From positions 23,584,350 to 23,648,349 of the forward strand of contig OX419336.1 in assembly GCA_948470475.1 (NCBI GenBank): DNA of 64,000 nt. Reading direction: 5' to 3'. This DNA comes from Galaxea fascicularis (taxonomy: Eukaryota; Cnidaria; Anthozoa; Scleractinia; Euphylliidae). A program made the translations under genes and the position numbers. This document shows positions 21,602 to 35,200 of the stretch, piece after piece (the stretch's first letter is position 1; each line of letters starts with the position of its first letter). The notes under the pieces were generated by a model that ran no database searches, was not told the origin of the DNA, and was given only the letters and a program-made list of their open reading frames with translations.

Positions 21602-24600
21602 TTATTCTGCGCCCGCTGCTCCCAGAACAGCGGCATAAGCAGTCAACAAATTGGCAGCCTGCCTCGTTTCCAGTAGCAACCGAGCTTCAAGCAACCAATC
21701 ACGCGCTACATTTCTGGGCTCGCCGCGAAGCTGATTAACCAATCGCGTTGCTAGCTCCAGATCTCCTTGACGCATGTAATAATCTGCGCGCGCAAGGAGA
21801 TCGAAAGTATCTGCATTTTCCACGTCTACGAGTTCCTCTTCCATTTTAGGGTCGAACGAATCGAAAATGAAAAACGACTGAAAATACGACAAGACGTGAG
21901 TCCACGGAGAAGCACCGTTGTCTCCTATCATGGCTACACGGCGACACCATCTTCGCACTTTGTAAAAGCGGCGCGCAACATTCTCCTCATTCAACACTCC
22001 TCTCTTCACCGCCTCTTCAGGCAACGACTTCAAAACCTGATTTACCAGCGGATCGTCGACAGCAGCCTCGTGGATAGCCGTCAGTTGCGGTAGCAGAGGC
22101 CTAGGCTGGTCAGCACCTTTATCAATAGCTGTAGTCAGCGACTGACAGGCTGCCCACAGCTTTTGAGACTGCCGATTTTGTTTCTCGATTTCTGCTCGGC
22201 CTTCCACCACTGCTTCAACACCTCGCAGATGAACTAGGGCGCCACTTAGCTGCTTCTCAAAAGCTGATTTTTCCTCGTTCAGCTTTTGTTGAAGTTCTTC
22301 CTTGTGCCTAACAAAATATGTATATGCATCAGAAATTCTGCGGAATACGGTAGTTAGCGTCGGTTATTTACCTCATCTCAGATTAGTCGAAACACTCAGT
22401 GATCGATCTGATTTCGACAAGAAAACCAATTTAAACTGCTTTAAGAAAATAACTGAAAGAGAGGATGGGTCACCATTCCAGAAGTTTGAAAGAGTACGGA
22501 ATCAAGCAGCGTCTCTTGCATGTAAATCGACAGTAGAAAGCAGTGTCGCAAACACGGAAGCAGTGATGCGCTAGTGAAAAACAAATGAACAAGTACGCAA
22601 CAAGGTCATCGATTTCTGGCCGGTAAGTTATTTATTTTACATTAGAAACCCATCCCTAGTAAAAATTCTTTGCCCCTTTCTTTTCACAATCTACGGTTTT
22701 GTTTTTTTCTTTCTATAAGTGTTCGTTTGTTGTTTTCTTTTCTTTTCCTTTGTAGTGACTTGTTTTGTTTTGGGGGAGGGCAGAGAAGTACATGTAGTTG
22801 TCAGATTACAACCTCACACTACGATGTTTTGAACACGTTTTAGTTCTTTGGTAGTCTTCTAATAAGAAACCTTTTGGATAGAGGGTTCAGTAGCCAAACA
22901 CTGCTGCTTGGCTCTGATACCAACCTGCCTTCCAATTCAGCTGCCTGAACTCGCAACACCTCAGCCAGGTGATCACTATATGCTGCTGCCTGGCGACGCA
23001 GCTGTTGACGAAGTGAAGCCTCGTGCTGTGCGGCCAGCTCCGCCTCCTAATAATGAAACAACCGACAGCCAAAACGAAATTAACAAATTACTTCCCTCAT
23101 AAGCTTCATTATTTCGTTGGCCATCATATTGTACGAATTTGATTGTTGTTAAGCGAATCTTAGTCATTTTGGTTTGGGCGAATCGCTACCAGTTCTAATG
23201 GGTGTAAGTTGTAATAAGTTTCTTCACTTCTTAAAAGTAAACCGATGCATTTGGCCAATGACTAAAACGAAGCCATTACTTGACTTACGTAGGCACAGTA
23301 AAACCAGTACGAGAAAAGTCCTGGCTAACCGCTGCCAAATCAAAAATTTTACCGTGATATATTACTCCAAGCAGTGAACATTCAGGACGATGAAAGGTGT
23401 GATGATCAAAGATTCTGATCTTAGCATTATGCCACATGGATGATGCCCCTAGTTCACTGGCCTAAGCTCCCACGATTCTCCTCAAGCTCAGTAGCAGGGT
23501 ATGCGAACAAGTAATCGAAGTTTCTTTTTCCCGAGTTTTCACATTTCATTCATTTACGACACTAGAAATTTACCACATCACTCTCGTCACAATTCAGGAT
23601 GATACTTTCGGGTTTTAATCCATACAAGCTACTTCGACAATAACGTTTATCTGTAATAATAGCTTAGCACTCATAATTTATAGAACCTATTAAATTCTCG
23701 TTACCCAAAAAGGTCATAGCTTCGAACAATTCAATTTCTGAGTTACTGAGAATAGCATGGTTTAGTATTACTACCACTGATTTGTCAGTGATACTTTTAA
23801 ATCACACTAACAGCAAGAATCGAATAATAAATTTTATTCCTGGAACTGCCCGAGTGTGTAACACTGGCACTGAATTTTATCAACGGAAGTAAGGCCGGTT
23901 TAGAAGCACTGATATACAAAGCCTTAGCAGAACCAAAATCCTACAAAGCGCTGCCAACTTTCTTACCTTTTTCCTCAAATTAGCATCAAACACGGCAGTC
24001 ATTCTCTCGGCTTCTTGCTTGAGTTTAAGTTCAGTTAACTTGGCGTCTTCCTCGCGCTGTACCTTGAGCGAGTTCTCTAATCTGTTCTGTTCATCAGCCT
24101 GGTAACCGGCCAGCTGTTGCGTCAGCTGATCCAGTCTCTTGCGTGCATACGCCAATAATACGGACTCCGATCTGATATTACGATAAAGCGAAATACAATG
24201 TATACAGTGGCGCTAAAAATAGAATAAGCTTAACAGTTTACGATCAAAATCAAAGTACCAGACATGCGCAAGACCACTGTATTAGAACTTACATGTACAT
24301 AGCACTATTATTTCCCTTTACGTGCAGAATTAAAAAAGTAAATTCAAAATTTATACAGAGAAAAGTGCTACGGTGTGCCTCATACTAGCTACGGCCCTGT
24401 CATGTTTCCCAAAAAGTGAAATTTAACTAAATAGACCCAACATAGAGTTCTCACCTGACCGCGCTCTCTTCACCGCTCTCAGTGGTTTTTCCTGCTAGTG
24501 CGTCAGGAATAATATTAAGCAGCTCCTTCTTGAACATCTCTTTACTGTCTTGTAAGTCCTTCTGGCGTCCCTCAAGCACTGCAACCTCTGTTTCACACTG

Positions 24601-24744
24601 TTGCATGTCTAATGCTGCTTTCTGTACATCGTAGCTTACGCGAGCTGCTTCTGCCGATGCACTGCTCCCTGCATCTTTAGCTCCAGCTGCTTCGGCTTCT
24701 TTGATGACAGAGTGCAGCTTTTCTACTTCTTCATTTACCTTCAC
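21602..24744 (-). pseudogene. Extra copy of MIC60 exons 6-9 (copy 1, no 5' exons)
   Basis: Four exons identical or nearly identical to the 3' half of MIC60: 24455-24744, 23967-24171, 22925-23046 and 21602-22307. They keep intact frames, splice sites and stop codon, encoding the coiled-coil part and the C-terminal mitofilin domain. No start, targeting signal or membrane segment is attached. The copy could be an unused duplicate, or an alternative set of terminal exons reached by very long splicing from exon 5 at 36217. The lack of damage fits recent duplication rather than selection. Confidence 0.8.
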
Positions 24745-24935
24745 CTATGATAGACAAGGGAGTTACTTGGGGTTAAAGCACAATATCCAGTGCTTTCTAA
24801 TAATCACAAGATCATGGGCATGCAGGTTGCAATGGTATCCGGTCACATCGCCCCACACAACAATTACAGTGTCATTACACTTACCTAACTGATGGCGAAC
24901 TAATAGACGGCGAAGAAATTGGTTCTTTTCCCAAG

Positions 24936-25085
24936 ATGGATAGCGGTGAACGGCAAAAGACGCGAAAAATCTATTACCACGATTACTGTGATCGCAATCG
25001 CTGCTACGTCCGAGTGGGACTGGGTGGCTCGAAGCTCGAACCAATTGCTTTTGTCAATGCACAGGCGATGCGTGACTGCTTGTGA
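24936..25085 (+). CDS. Possible small ORF or exon remnant, 49 codons
   Basis: ATG at 24936 opens 49 codons with protein-like composition (YYHDYCDRNRCYVRVGLGG) and stops at 25085. The same ORF occurs at 30261-30410 and 35584-35733 in the other units. I do not recognise a family. It overlaps the MIC60 intron on the opposite strand and may be a retroelement remnant. Coding status is uncertain. Confidence 0.2.
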   Translation: MDSGERQKTRKIYYHDYCDRNRCYVRVGLGGSKLEPIAFVNAQAMRDCL

Positions 25086-25270
25086 GCAAAAACCCTTCAA
25101 GGACTCTAGCCTGAATGCATAGTGACTCCAAAACGAACCTCATCACCCGCATCCCTCCTATTATTCAACCAGCCCCCAAAATTTCCGTGAAATGAAAATC
25201 TTTTGTTCCTCTCTCTTTTTTTAAGCAAATTATCGGTTCAACTGTGTTATTTTTGCAATTAATCAATTAG

Positions 25271-25707
25271 GTGAGTGGAGCCAATGGGGCGCATGCTCCG
25301 TGCCCTGTGGATCTGGTGTACAGCAGAGGGGATGGCGTTGTAGGGTGTGCTCAAACTACTGGTTTGTTCAAACAAGATTGTGCACGACGTCCTGTGCAAA
25401 CCACAGGACAACCAACGAGGGTTTGCTTGAACAAGGGAAACAAAACGCAGCCCTGGTTCAACACAGTATCAAGGAGATGTGGGTGTCATCACCAATCCAG
25501 TGCGCTCATCACTGTCTGAGGCTAGCTGAATGCCAGTCAATCAATATTGGTAAGGAGGAAAATCACGAGGGTGACGGAGCTACAAAAGCGCATGTTTCAT
25601 GGCTATGTCAGCTAAACAACGGTATCGCGGATTCAGAACCAGCACATTTAGTTCAGAGGAATGGTTTCCGTTATTACAGCTTCATGTTAAAGCATTATTG
25701 GGAATAG
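25271..25707 (+). CDS. TSP1-PAN exon, copy 2 (no signal-peptide exon)
   Basis: Same 437 bases as the second exon of gene B, starting in phase 1 after an AG acceptor and ending in the same stop. No signal-peptide exon lies between copy 1 and this exon. It could be an alternative terminal exon for the start at 18992, giving the same protein, or untranslated. The frame is intact. Confidence 0.6.
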
Positions 25708-26124
25708 AGCAAATCTATATTGCAGAGGAAAATGCAGTAGCTCCGTTTAAAAAATGTTGAAGTAGCCGTAGAAAATGTGTGGAGTTAATGATGACAAATT
25801 ACAATCCAAAAGTAGAGTACAAGTGACTTCTTTAACCCAACAAGCTCGACTTTGAAATACCAGCACGCAAGATATGGTTAAAACTGGTCGTAAGTGAACA
25901 CCAATACAACAGCGTACGAAAACATTGTCTCTCGTAATAACTTTTCTCGCTTCATTTTCTCTAACCACGCTTCTCAGTGTCTTTCCGGTTTAATGCAACC
26001 GCGCGAAATGCTTTATATTTCGTGTACTGGAGAGTAAATAAGCCCAGTAACACAAATGAGACCTCATATCTCCTTGAGACACAGCCTTTGTGTACTGGTA
26101 TCATCTCATCTCAATCACCATACC

Positions 26125-26544
26125 CTTAAAGTGCCTGTAACCCCAAAATATGTTTTCGCTAAAATAAATCTTTGCAGTCGAAACGCATTGCAGACTTTTT
26201 TTTTCCTTTTTAATAAATCCTGCCCTTTAATAGGCTTCAATACTTTCGAAAAAACAAACATCGTTTGTTTTATGACCGAGTCAGAAAGGGAGTTGGTCTA
26301 TTCCTGATTTGACGTCACAATCTACTTCACTTGCATGTTTACAAAGAGTTAATGCAATGCAAATCAGGAATAGACCCATGTCCCTTCTGACTCGGTCGTG
26401 AAACAAACGATGCTCAGTTTCAAAGCCTTTAAAAAAAGTCGAGATTTGGTCAAAAAAGGAAAAAAAAAATGCCGCAATGCGTCTCAAACAGGTGCAAAGA
26501 TTCATTCTAGCGAAAATATATTTGGGGTTATAGGCACTTTAAAG
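26125..26544. mobile_element. 420-bp fold-back MITE (copy 2)
   Basis: Same element as at 20801-21220, carried along in the tandem unit. It starts CTTAAAGTGCC and ends GGCACTTTAAAG. Confidence 0.75.
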
Positions 26545-26926
26545 AACAACATGGCACAAAGGGGATGGGCGGGGGGGGGGTTCCTTGACATATTTGTTTT
26601 TCAGTTGAATTTTGCGCGAATTTTAATGTTAGAGCTTTTGGGAGAAAACGAGATCCAGGCTGACGGTAGAAAAAGAAAAAATGCATTTCAATATATACAA
26701 TTAGACAGATTGGAGATTACTATTGGTGTCCTTTTCTTTCATCTGTTACTTAGGCCATAAGTTTACCATTTACGTTTAGCAAGTTCAAAATTCAAAACCA
26801 AATATATCAACACGCTCAGCTGCGATGCAATTCTTTACTCAGTCAACAGAAAACCAATAACAGCTAGTGAAACCTGCCCCCCCCCCCCAAAAAAAAAAAA
26901 AAAAAAAAAACTGCATCTGCATCCAG

Positions 26927-29900
26927 TTATTCTGCGCCCGCTGCTCCCAGAACAGCGGCATAAGCAGTCAACAAATTGGCAGCCTGCCTCGTTTCCAGTA
27001 GCAACCGAGCTTCAAGCAACCAATCACGCGCTACATTTCTGGGCTCGCCGCGAAGCTGATTAACCAATCGCGTTGCTAGCTCCAGATCTCCTTGACGCAT
27101 GTAATAATCTGCGCGCGCAAGGAGATCGAAAGTATCTGCATTTTCCACGTCTACGAGTTCCTCTTCCATTTTAGGGTCGAACGAATCGAAAATGAAAAAC
27201 GACTGAAAATACGACAAGACGTGAGTCCACGGAGAAGCACCGTTGTCTCCTATCATGGCTACACGGCGACACCATCTTCGCACTTTGTAAAAGCGGCGCG
27301 CAACATTCTCCTCATTCAACACTCCTCTCTTCACCGCCTCTTCAGGCAACGACTTCAAAACCTGATTTACCAGCGGATCGTCGACAGCAGCCTCGTGGAT
27401 AGCCGTCAGTTGCGGTAGCAGAGGCCTAGGCTGGTCAGCACCTTTATCAATAGCTGTAGTCAGCGACTGACAGGCTGCCCACAGCTTTTGAGACTGCCGA
27501 TTTTGTTTCTCGATTTCTGCTCGGCCTTCCACCACTGCTTCAACACCTCGCAGATGAACTAGGGCGCCACTTAGCTGCTTCTCAAAAGCTGATTTTTCCT
27601 CGTTCAGCTTTTGTTGAAGTTCTTCCTTGTGCCTAACAAAATATGTATATGCATCAGAAATTCTGCGGAATACGGTAGTTAGCGTCGGTTATTTACCTCA
27701 TCTCAGATTAGTCGAAACACTCAGTGATCGATCTGATTTCGACAAGAAAACCAATTTAAACTGCTTTAAGAAAATAACTGAAAGAGAGGATGGGTCACCA
27801 TTCCAGAAGTTTGAAAGAGTACGGAATCAAGCAGCTTCTCTTGCATGTAAATCGACAGTAGAAAGCAGTGTCGCAAACACGGAAGCAGTGATGCGCTAGT
27901 GAAAAACAAATGAACAAGTACGCAACAAGGTCATCGATTTCTGGCCGGTAAGTTATTTATTTTACATTAGAAACCCATCCCTAGTAAAAATTCTTTGCCC
28001 CTTTCTTTTCACAATCTACGGTTTTGTTTTTTTCTTTCTATAAGTGTTCGTTTGTTGTTTTCTTTTCTTTTCCTTTGTAGTGACTTGTTTTGTTTTGGGG
28101 GAGGGCAGAGAAGTACATGTAGTTGTCAGATTACAACCTCACACTACGATGTTTTGAACACGTTTTAGTTCTTTGGTAGTCTTCTAATAAGAAACCTTTT
28201 GGATAGAGGGTTCAGTAGCCAAACACTGCTGCTTGGCTCTGATACCAACCTGCCTTCCAATTCAGCTGCCTGAACTCGCAACACCTCAGCCAGGTGATCA
28301 CTATATGCTGCTGCCTGGCGACGCAGCTGTTGACGAAGTGAAGCCTCGTGCTGTGCGGCCAGCTCCGCCTCCTAATAATGAAACAACCGACAGCCAAAAC
28401 GAAATTAACAAATTACTTCCCTCATAAGCTTCATTATTTCGTTGGCCATCATATTGTACGAATTTGATTGTTGTTAAGCGAATCTTAGTCATTTTGGTTT
28501 GGGCGAATCGCTACCAGTTCTAATGGGTGTAAGTTGTAATAAGTTTCTTCACTTCTTAAAAGTAAACCGATGCATTTGGCCAATGACTAAAACGAAGCCA
28601 TTACTTGACTTACGTAGGCACAGTAAAACCAGTACGAGAAAAGTCCTGGCTAACCGCTGCCAAATCAAAAATTTTACCGTGATATATTACTCCAAGCAGT
28701 GAACATTCAGGACGATGAAAGGTGTGATGATCAAAGATTCTGATCTTAGCATTATGCCACATGGATGATGCCCCTAGTTCACTGGCCTAAGCTCCCACGA
28801 TTCTCCTCAAGCTCAGTAGCAGGGTATGCGAACAAGTAATCGAAGTTTCTTTTTCCCGAGTTTTCACATTTCATTCATTTACGACACTAGAAATTTACCA
28901 CATCACTCTCGTCACAATTCAGGATGATACTTTCGGGTTTTAATCCATACAAGCTACTTCGACAATAACGTTTATCTGTAATAATAGCTTAGCACTCATA
29001 ATTTATAGAACCTATTAAATTCTCGTTACCCAAAAAGGTCATAGCTTCGAACAATTCAATTTCTGAGTTACTGAGAATAGCATGGTTTAGTATTACTACC
29101 ACTGATTTGTCAGTGATACTTTTAAGTCACACTAACAGCAAGAATCGAATAATAAATTTTATTCCTGGAACTGCCCGAGTGTGTAACACTGGCACTGAAT
29201 TTTATCAACGGAAGTAAGGCCGGTTTAGAAGCACTGATATACAAAGCCTTAGCAGAACCAAAATCCTACAAAGCGCTGCCAACTTTCTTACCTTTTTCCT
29301 CAAATTAGCATCAAACACGGCAGTCATTCTCTCGGCTTCTTGCTTGAGTTTAAGTTCAGTTAACTTGGCGTCTTCCTCGCGCTGTACCTTGAGCGAGTTC
29401 TCTAATCTGTTCTGTTCATCAGCCTGGTAACCGGCCAGCTGTTGCGTCAGCTGATCCAGTCTCTTGCGTGCATACGCCAATAATACGGACTCCGATCTGA
29501 TATTACGATAAAGCGAAATACAATGTATACAGTGGCGCTAAAAATAGAATAAGCTTAACAGTTTACGATCAAAATCAAAGTACCAGACATGCGCAAGACC
29601 ACTGTATTAGAACTTACATGTACATAGCACTATTATTTCCCTTTACGTGCAGAATTAAAAAAGTAAATTCAAAATTTATACAGAGAAAAGTGCTACGGTG
29701 TGCCTCATACTAGCTACGGCCCTGTCATGTTTCCCAAAAAGTGAAATTTAACTAAATAGACCCAACATAGAGTTCTCACCTGACCGCGCTCTCTTCACCG
29801 CTCTCAGTGGTTTTTCCTGCTAGTGCGTCAGGAATAATATTAAGCAGCTCCTTCTTGAACATCTCTTTACTGTCTTGTAAGTCCTTCTGGCGTCCCTCAA

Positions 29901-30069
29901 GCACTGCAACCTCTGTTTCACACTGTTGCATGTCTAATGCTGCTTTCTGTACATCGTAGCTTACGCGAGCTGCTTCTGCCGATGCACTGCTCCCTGCATC
30001 TTTAGCTCCAGCTGCTTCGGCTTCTTTGATGACAGAGTGCAGCTTTTCTACTTCTTCATTTACCTTCAC
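26927..30069 (-). pseudogene. Extra copy of MIC60 exons 6-9 (copy 2, no 5' exons)
   Basis: Exons at 29780-30069, 29292-29496, 28250-28371 and 26927-27632 repeat the MIC60 3' half with intact frames and splice sites. As in copy 1 there is no 5' portion. Downstream of the presumed functional copy 3 on the minus strand, it would be reached only by read-through transcription. Confidence 0.8.
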
Positions 30070-30595
30070 CTATGATAGACAAGGGAGTTACTTGGGGTTA
30101 AAGCACAATATCCAGTGCTTTCTAATAATCACAAGATCATGGGCATGCAGGTTGCAATGGTATCCGGTCACATCGCCCCACACAACAATTACAGTGTCAT
30201 TACACTTACCTAACTGATGGCGAACTAATAGACGGCGAAGAAATTGGTTCTTTTCCCAAGATGGATAGCGGTGAACGGCAAAAGACGCGAAAAATCTATT
30301 ACCACGATTACTGTGATCGCAATCGCTGCTACGTCCGAGTGGGACTGGGTGGCTCGAAGCTCGAACCAATTGCTTTTGTCAATGCACAGGCGATGCGTGA
30401 CTGCTTGTGAGCAAAAACCCTTCAAGGACTCTAGCCTGAATGCATAGTGACTCCAAAACGAACCTCATCACCCGCATCCCTCCTATTATTCAACCAGCCC
30501 CCAAAATTTCCGTGAAATGAAAATCTTTTGTTCCTCTCTCTTTTTTTAAGCAAATTATCGGTTCAACTGTGTTATTTTTGCAATTAATCAATTAG

Positions 30596-31032
30596 GTGAG
30601 TGGAGCCAATGGGGCGCATGCTCCGTGCCCTGTGGATCTGGTGTACAGCAGAGGGGATGGCGTTGTAGGGTGTGCTCAAACTACTGGTTTGTTCAAACAA
30701 GATTGTGCACGACGTCCTGTGCAAACCACAGGACAACCAACGAGGGTTTGCTTGAACAAGGGAAACAAAACGCAGCCCTGGTTCAACACAGTATCAAGGA
30801 GATGTGGGTGTCATCACCAATCCAGTGCGCTCATCACTGTCTGAGGCTAGCTGAATGCCAGTCAATCAATATTGGTAAGGAGGAAAATCACGAGGGTGAC
30901 GGAGCTACAAAAGCGCATGTTTCATGGCTATGTCAGCTAAACAACGGTATCGCGGATTCAGAACCAGCACATTTAGTTCAGAGGAATGGTTTCCGTTATT
31001 ACAGCTTCATGTTAAAGCATTATTGGGAATAG
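30596..31032 (+). CDS. TSP1-PAN exon, copy 3 (no signal-peptide exon)
   Basis: Third copy of the terminal exon of gene B, with intact phase-1 acceptor, frame and stop. It lies more than 11 kb from the only signal-peptide exon at 18992. Use as an alternative 3' exon is possible but unproven. Confidence 0.6.
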
Positions 31033-31449
31033 AGCAAATCTATATTGCAGAGGAAAATGCAGTAGCTCCGTTTAAAAAATGTTGAAGTAGCCGTAGAAAA
31101 TGTGTGGAGTTAATGATGACAAATTACAATCCAAAAGTAGAGTACAAGTGACTTCTTTAACCCAACAAGCTCGACTTTGAAATACCAGCACGCAAGATAT
31201 GGTTAAAACTGGTCGTAAGTGAACACCAATACAACAGCGTACGAAAACATTGTCTCTCGTAATAACTTTTCTCGCTTCATTTTCTCTAACCACGCTTCTC
31301 AGTGTCTTTCCGGTTTAATGCAACCGCGCGAAATGCTTTATATTTCGTGTACTGGAGAGTAAATAAGCCCAGTAACACAAATGAGACCTCATATCTCCTT
31401 GAGACACAGCCTTTGTGTACTGGTATCATCTCATCTCAATCACCATACC

Positions 31450-31869
31450 CTTAAAGTGCCTGTAACCCCAAAATATGTTTTCGCTAAAATAAATCTTTGC
31501 AGTCGAAACGCATTGCAGACTTTTTTTTTCCTTTTTAATAAATCCTGCCCTTTAATAGGCTTTAATACTTTCGAAAAAACAAACATCGTTTGTTTTATGA
31601 CCGAGTCAGAAAGGGAGTTGGTCTATTCCTGATTTGACGTCACAATCTACTTCACTTGCATGTTTACAAAGAGTTAATGCAATGCAAATCAGGAATAGAC
31701 CCATGTCCCTTCTGACTCGGTCGTGAAACAAACGATGCTCAGTTTCAAAGCCTTTAAAAAAAGTCGAGATTTGGTCAAAAAAGGAAAAAAAAAATGCCGC
31801 AATGCGTCTCAAACAGGTGCAAAGATTCATTCTAGCGAAAATATATTTGGGGTTATAGGCACTTTAAAG
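31450..31869. mobile_element. 420-bp fold-back MITE (copy 3)
   Basis: Same element as at 20801-21220, carried in the third tandem unit, with one substitution noticed near 31562. Confidence 0.75.
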
Positions 31870-32249
31870 AACAACATGGCACAAAGGGGATGGGCGGGGG
31901 GGGGTTCCTTGACATATTTGTTTTTCAGTTGAATTTTGCGCGAATTTTAATGTTAGAGCTTTTGGGAGAAAACGAGATCCAGGCTGACGGTAGAAAAAGA
32001 AAAAATGCATTTCAATATATACAATTAGACAGATTGGAGATTACTATTGGTGTCCTTTTCTTTCATCTGTTACTTAGGCCATAAGTTTACCATTTACGTT
32101 TAGCAAGTTCAAAATTCAAAACCAAATATATCAACACGCTCAGCTGCGATGCAATTCTTTACTCAGTCAACAGAAAACCAATAACAGCTAGTGAAACCTG
32201 CCCCCCCCCCCCCAAAAAAAAAAAAAAAAAAAACTGCATCTGCATCCAG

Positions 32250-35200
32250 TTATTCTGCGCCCGCTGCTCCCAGAACAGCGGCATAAGCAGTCAACAAATT
32301 GGCAGCCTGCCTCGTTTCCAGTAGCAACCGAGCTTCAAGCAACCAATCACGCGCTACATTTCTGGGCTCGCCGCGAAGCTGATTAACCAATCGCGTTGCT
32401 AGCTCCAGATCTCCTTGACGCATGTAATAATCTGCGCGCGCAAGGAGATCGAAAGTATCTGCATTTTCCACGTCTACGAGTTCCTCTTCCATTTTAGGGT
32501 CGAACGAATCGAAAATGAAAAACGACTGAAAATACGACAAGACGTGAGTCCACGGAGAAGCACCGTTGTCTCCTATCATGGCTACACGGCGACACCATCT
32601 TCGCACTTTGTAAAAGCGGCGCGCAACATTCTCCTCATTCAACACTCCTCTCTTCACCGCCTCTTCAGGCAACGACTTCAAAACCTGATTTACCAGCGGA
32701 TCGTCGACAGCAGCCTCGTGGATAGCCGTCAGTTGCGGTAGCAGAGGCCTAGGCTGGTCAGCACCTTTATCAATAGCTGTAGTCAGCGACTGACAGGCTG
32801 CCCACAGCTTTTGAGACTGCCGATTTTGTTTCTCGATTTCTGCTCGGCCTTCCACCACTGCTTCAACACCTCGCAGATGAACTAGGGCGCCACTTAGCTG
32901 CTTCTCAAAAGCTGATTTTTCCTCGTTCAGCTTTTGTTGAAGTTCTTCCTTGTGCCTAACAAAATATGTATATGCATCAGAAATTCTGCGGAATACGGTA
33001 GTTAGCGTCGGTTATTTACCTCATCTCAGATTAGTCGAAACACTCAGTGATCGATCTGATTTCGACAAGAAAACCAATTTAAACTGCTTTAAGAAAATAA
33101 CTGAAAGAGAGGATGGGTCACCATTCCAGAAGTTTGAAAGAGTACGGAATCAAGCAGCTTCTCTTGCATGTAAATCGACAGTAGAAAGCAGTGTCGCAAA
33201 CACGGAAGCAGTGATGCGCTAGTGAAAAACAAATGAACAAGTACGCAACAAGGTCATCGATTTCTGGCCGGTAAGTTATTTATTTTACATTAGAAACCCA
33301 TCCCTAGTAAAAATTCTTTGCCCCTTTCTTTTCACAATCTACGGTTTTGTTTTTTTCTTTCTATAAGTGTTCGTTTGTTGTTTTCTTTTCTTTTCCTTTG
33401 TAGTGACTTGTTTTGTTTTGGGGGAGGGCAGAGAAGTACATGTAGTTGTCAGATTACAACCTCACACTACGATGTTTTGAACACGTTTTAGTTCTTTGGT
33501 AGTCTTCTAATAAGAAACCTTTTGGATAGAGGGTTCAGTAGCCAAACACTGCTGCTTGGCTCTGATACCAACCTGCCTTCCAATTCAGCTGCCTGAACTC
33601 GCAACACCTCAGCCAGGTGATCACTATATGCTGCTGCCTGGCGACGCAGCTGTTGACGAAGTGAAGCCTCGTGCTGTGCGGCCAGCTCCGCCTCCTAATA
33701 ATGAAACAACCGACAGCCAAAACGAAATTAACAAATTACTTCCCTCATAAGCTTCATTATTTCGTTGGCCATCATATTGTACGAATTTGATTGTTGTTAA
33801 GCGAATCTTAGTCATTTTGGTTTGGGCGAATCGCTACCAGTTCTAATGGGTGTAAGTTGTAATAAGTTTCTTCACTTCTTAAAAGTAAACCGATGCATTT
33901 GGCCAATGACTAAAACGAAGCCATTACTTGACTTACGTAGGCACAGTAAAACCAGTACGAGAAAAGTCCTGGCTAACCGCTGCCAAATCAAAAATTTTAC
34001 CGTGATATATTACTCCAAGCAGTGAACATTCAGGACGATGAAAGGTGTGATGATCAAAGATTCTGATCTTAGCATTATGCCACATGGATGATGCCCCTAG
34101 TTCACTGGCCTAAGCTCCCACGATTCTCCTCAAGCTCAGTAGCAGGGTATGCGAACAAGTAATCGAAGTTTCTTTTTCCCGAGTTTTCACATTTCATTCA
34201 TTTACGACACTAGAAATTTACCACATCACTCTCGTCACAATTCAGGATGATACTTTCGGGTTTTAATCCATACAAGCTACTTCGACAATAACGTTTATCT
34301 GTAATAATAGCTTAGCACTCATAATTTATAGAACCTATTAAATTCTCGTTACCCAAAAAGGTCATAGCTTCGAACAATTCAATTTCTGAGTTACTGAGAA
34401 TAGCATGGTTTAGTATTACTACCACTGATTTGTCAGTGATACTTTTAAGTCACACTAACAGCAAGAATCGAATAATAAATTTTATTCCTGGAACTGCCCG
34501 AGTGTGTAACACTGGCACTGAATTTTATCAACGGAAGTAAGGCCGGTTTAGAAGCACTGATATACAAAGCCTTAGCAGAACCAAAATCCTACAAAGCGCT
34601 GCCAACTTTCTTACCTTTTTCCTCAAATTAGCATCAAACACGGCAGTCATTCTCTCGGCTTCTTGCTTGAGTTTAAGTTCAGTTAACTTGGCGTCTTCCT
34701 CGCGCTGTACCTTGAGCGAGTTCTCTAATCTGTTCTGTTCATCAGCCTGGTAACCGGCCAGCTGTTGCGTCAGCTGATCCAGTCTCTTGCGTGCATACGC
34801 CAATAATACGGACTCCGATCTGATATTACGATAAAGCGAAATACAATGTATACAGTGGCGCTAAAAATAGAATAAGCTTAACAGTTTACGATCAAAATTA
34901 AAGTACCAGACATGCGCAAGACCACTGTATTAGAACTTACATGTACATAGCACTATTATTTCCCTTTACGTGCAGAATTAAAAAAGTAAATTCAAAATTT
35001 ATACAGAGAAAAGTGCTACGGTGTGCCTCATACTAGCTACGGCCCTGTCATGTTTCCCAAAAAGTGAAATTTAACTAAATAGACCCAACATAGAGTTCTC
35101 ACCTGACCGCGCTCTCTTCACCGCTCTCAGTGGTTTTTCCTGCTAGTGCGTCAGGAATAATATTAAGCAGCTCCTTCTTGAACATCTCTTTACTGTCTTG

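Larger units (their letters stand above)
19833..25156. repeat. Tandem unit, copy 1 (about 5324 bp)
   Basis: First of three nearly identical head-to-tail units. It begins at CCTATT in intron 1 of gene B and holds the TSP1-PAN exon (+), a 420-bp MITE, and four MIC60 exons (-). Private differences seen against copies 2 and 3 include C for G in ACAAGTSACTT (near 20500), G for T in GCAGCKTCTC (near 22510) and A for G in TTTAARTCAC (near 23802). Mononucleotide runs also differ in length. Confidence 0.95.
25157..30481. repeat. Tandem unit, copy 2 (about 5325 bp)
   Basis: Second unit. The junction with copy 1 reads CATCCCTCCTATTATTCAAC, joining the right end of one unit to the left end of the next through CCTATT. 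I saw no substitution private to this copy: it agrees with copy 3 against copy 1, or with copy 1 against copy 3, at each variable site I noticed. Confidence 0.95.

Noticed and set aside
21767..22093. 108-codon plus-strand frame, repeated at 27092 and 32415
   Set aside because: It is antisense to the last MIC60 exon; the minus-strand reading has the mitofilin domain, so this is a shadow.
26398..26760. 120-codon plus-strand frame present only in unit 2
   Set aside because: Created by a one-base difference in a G-run within MITE-flanking DNA; units 1 and 3 break it into two frames.
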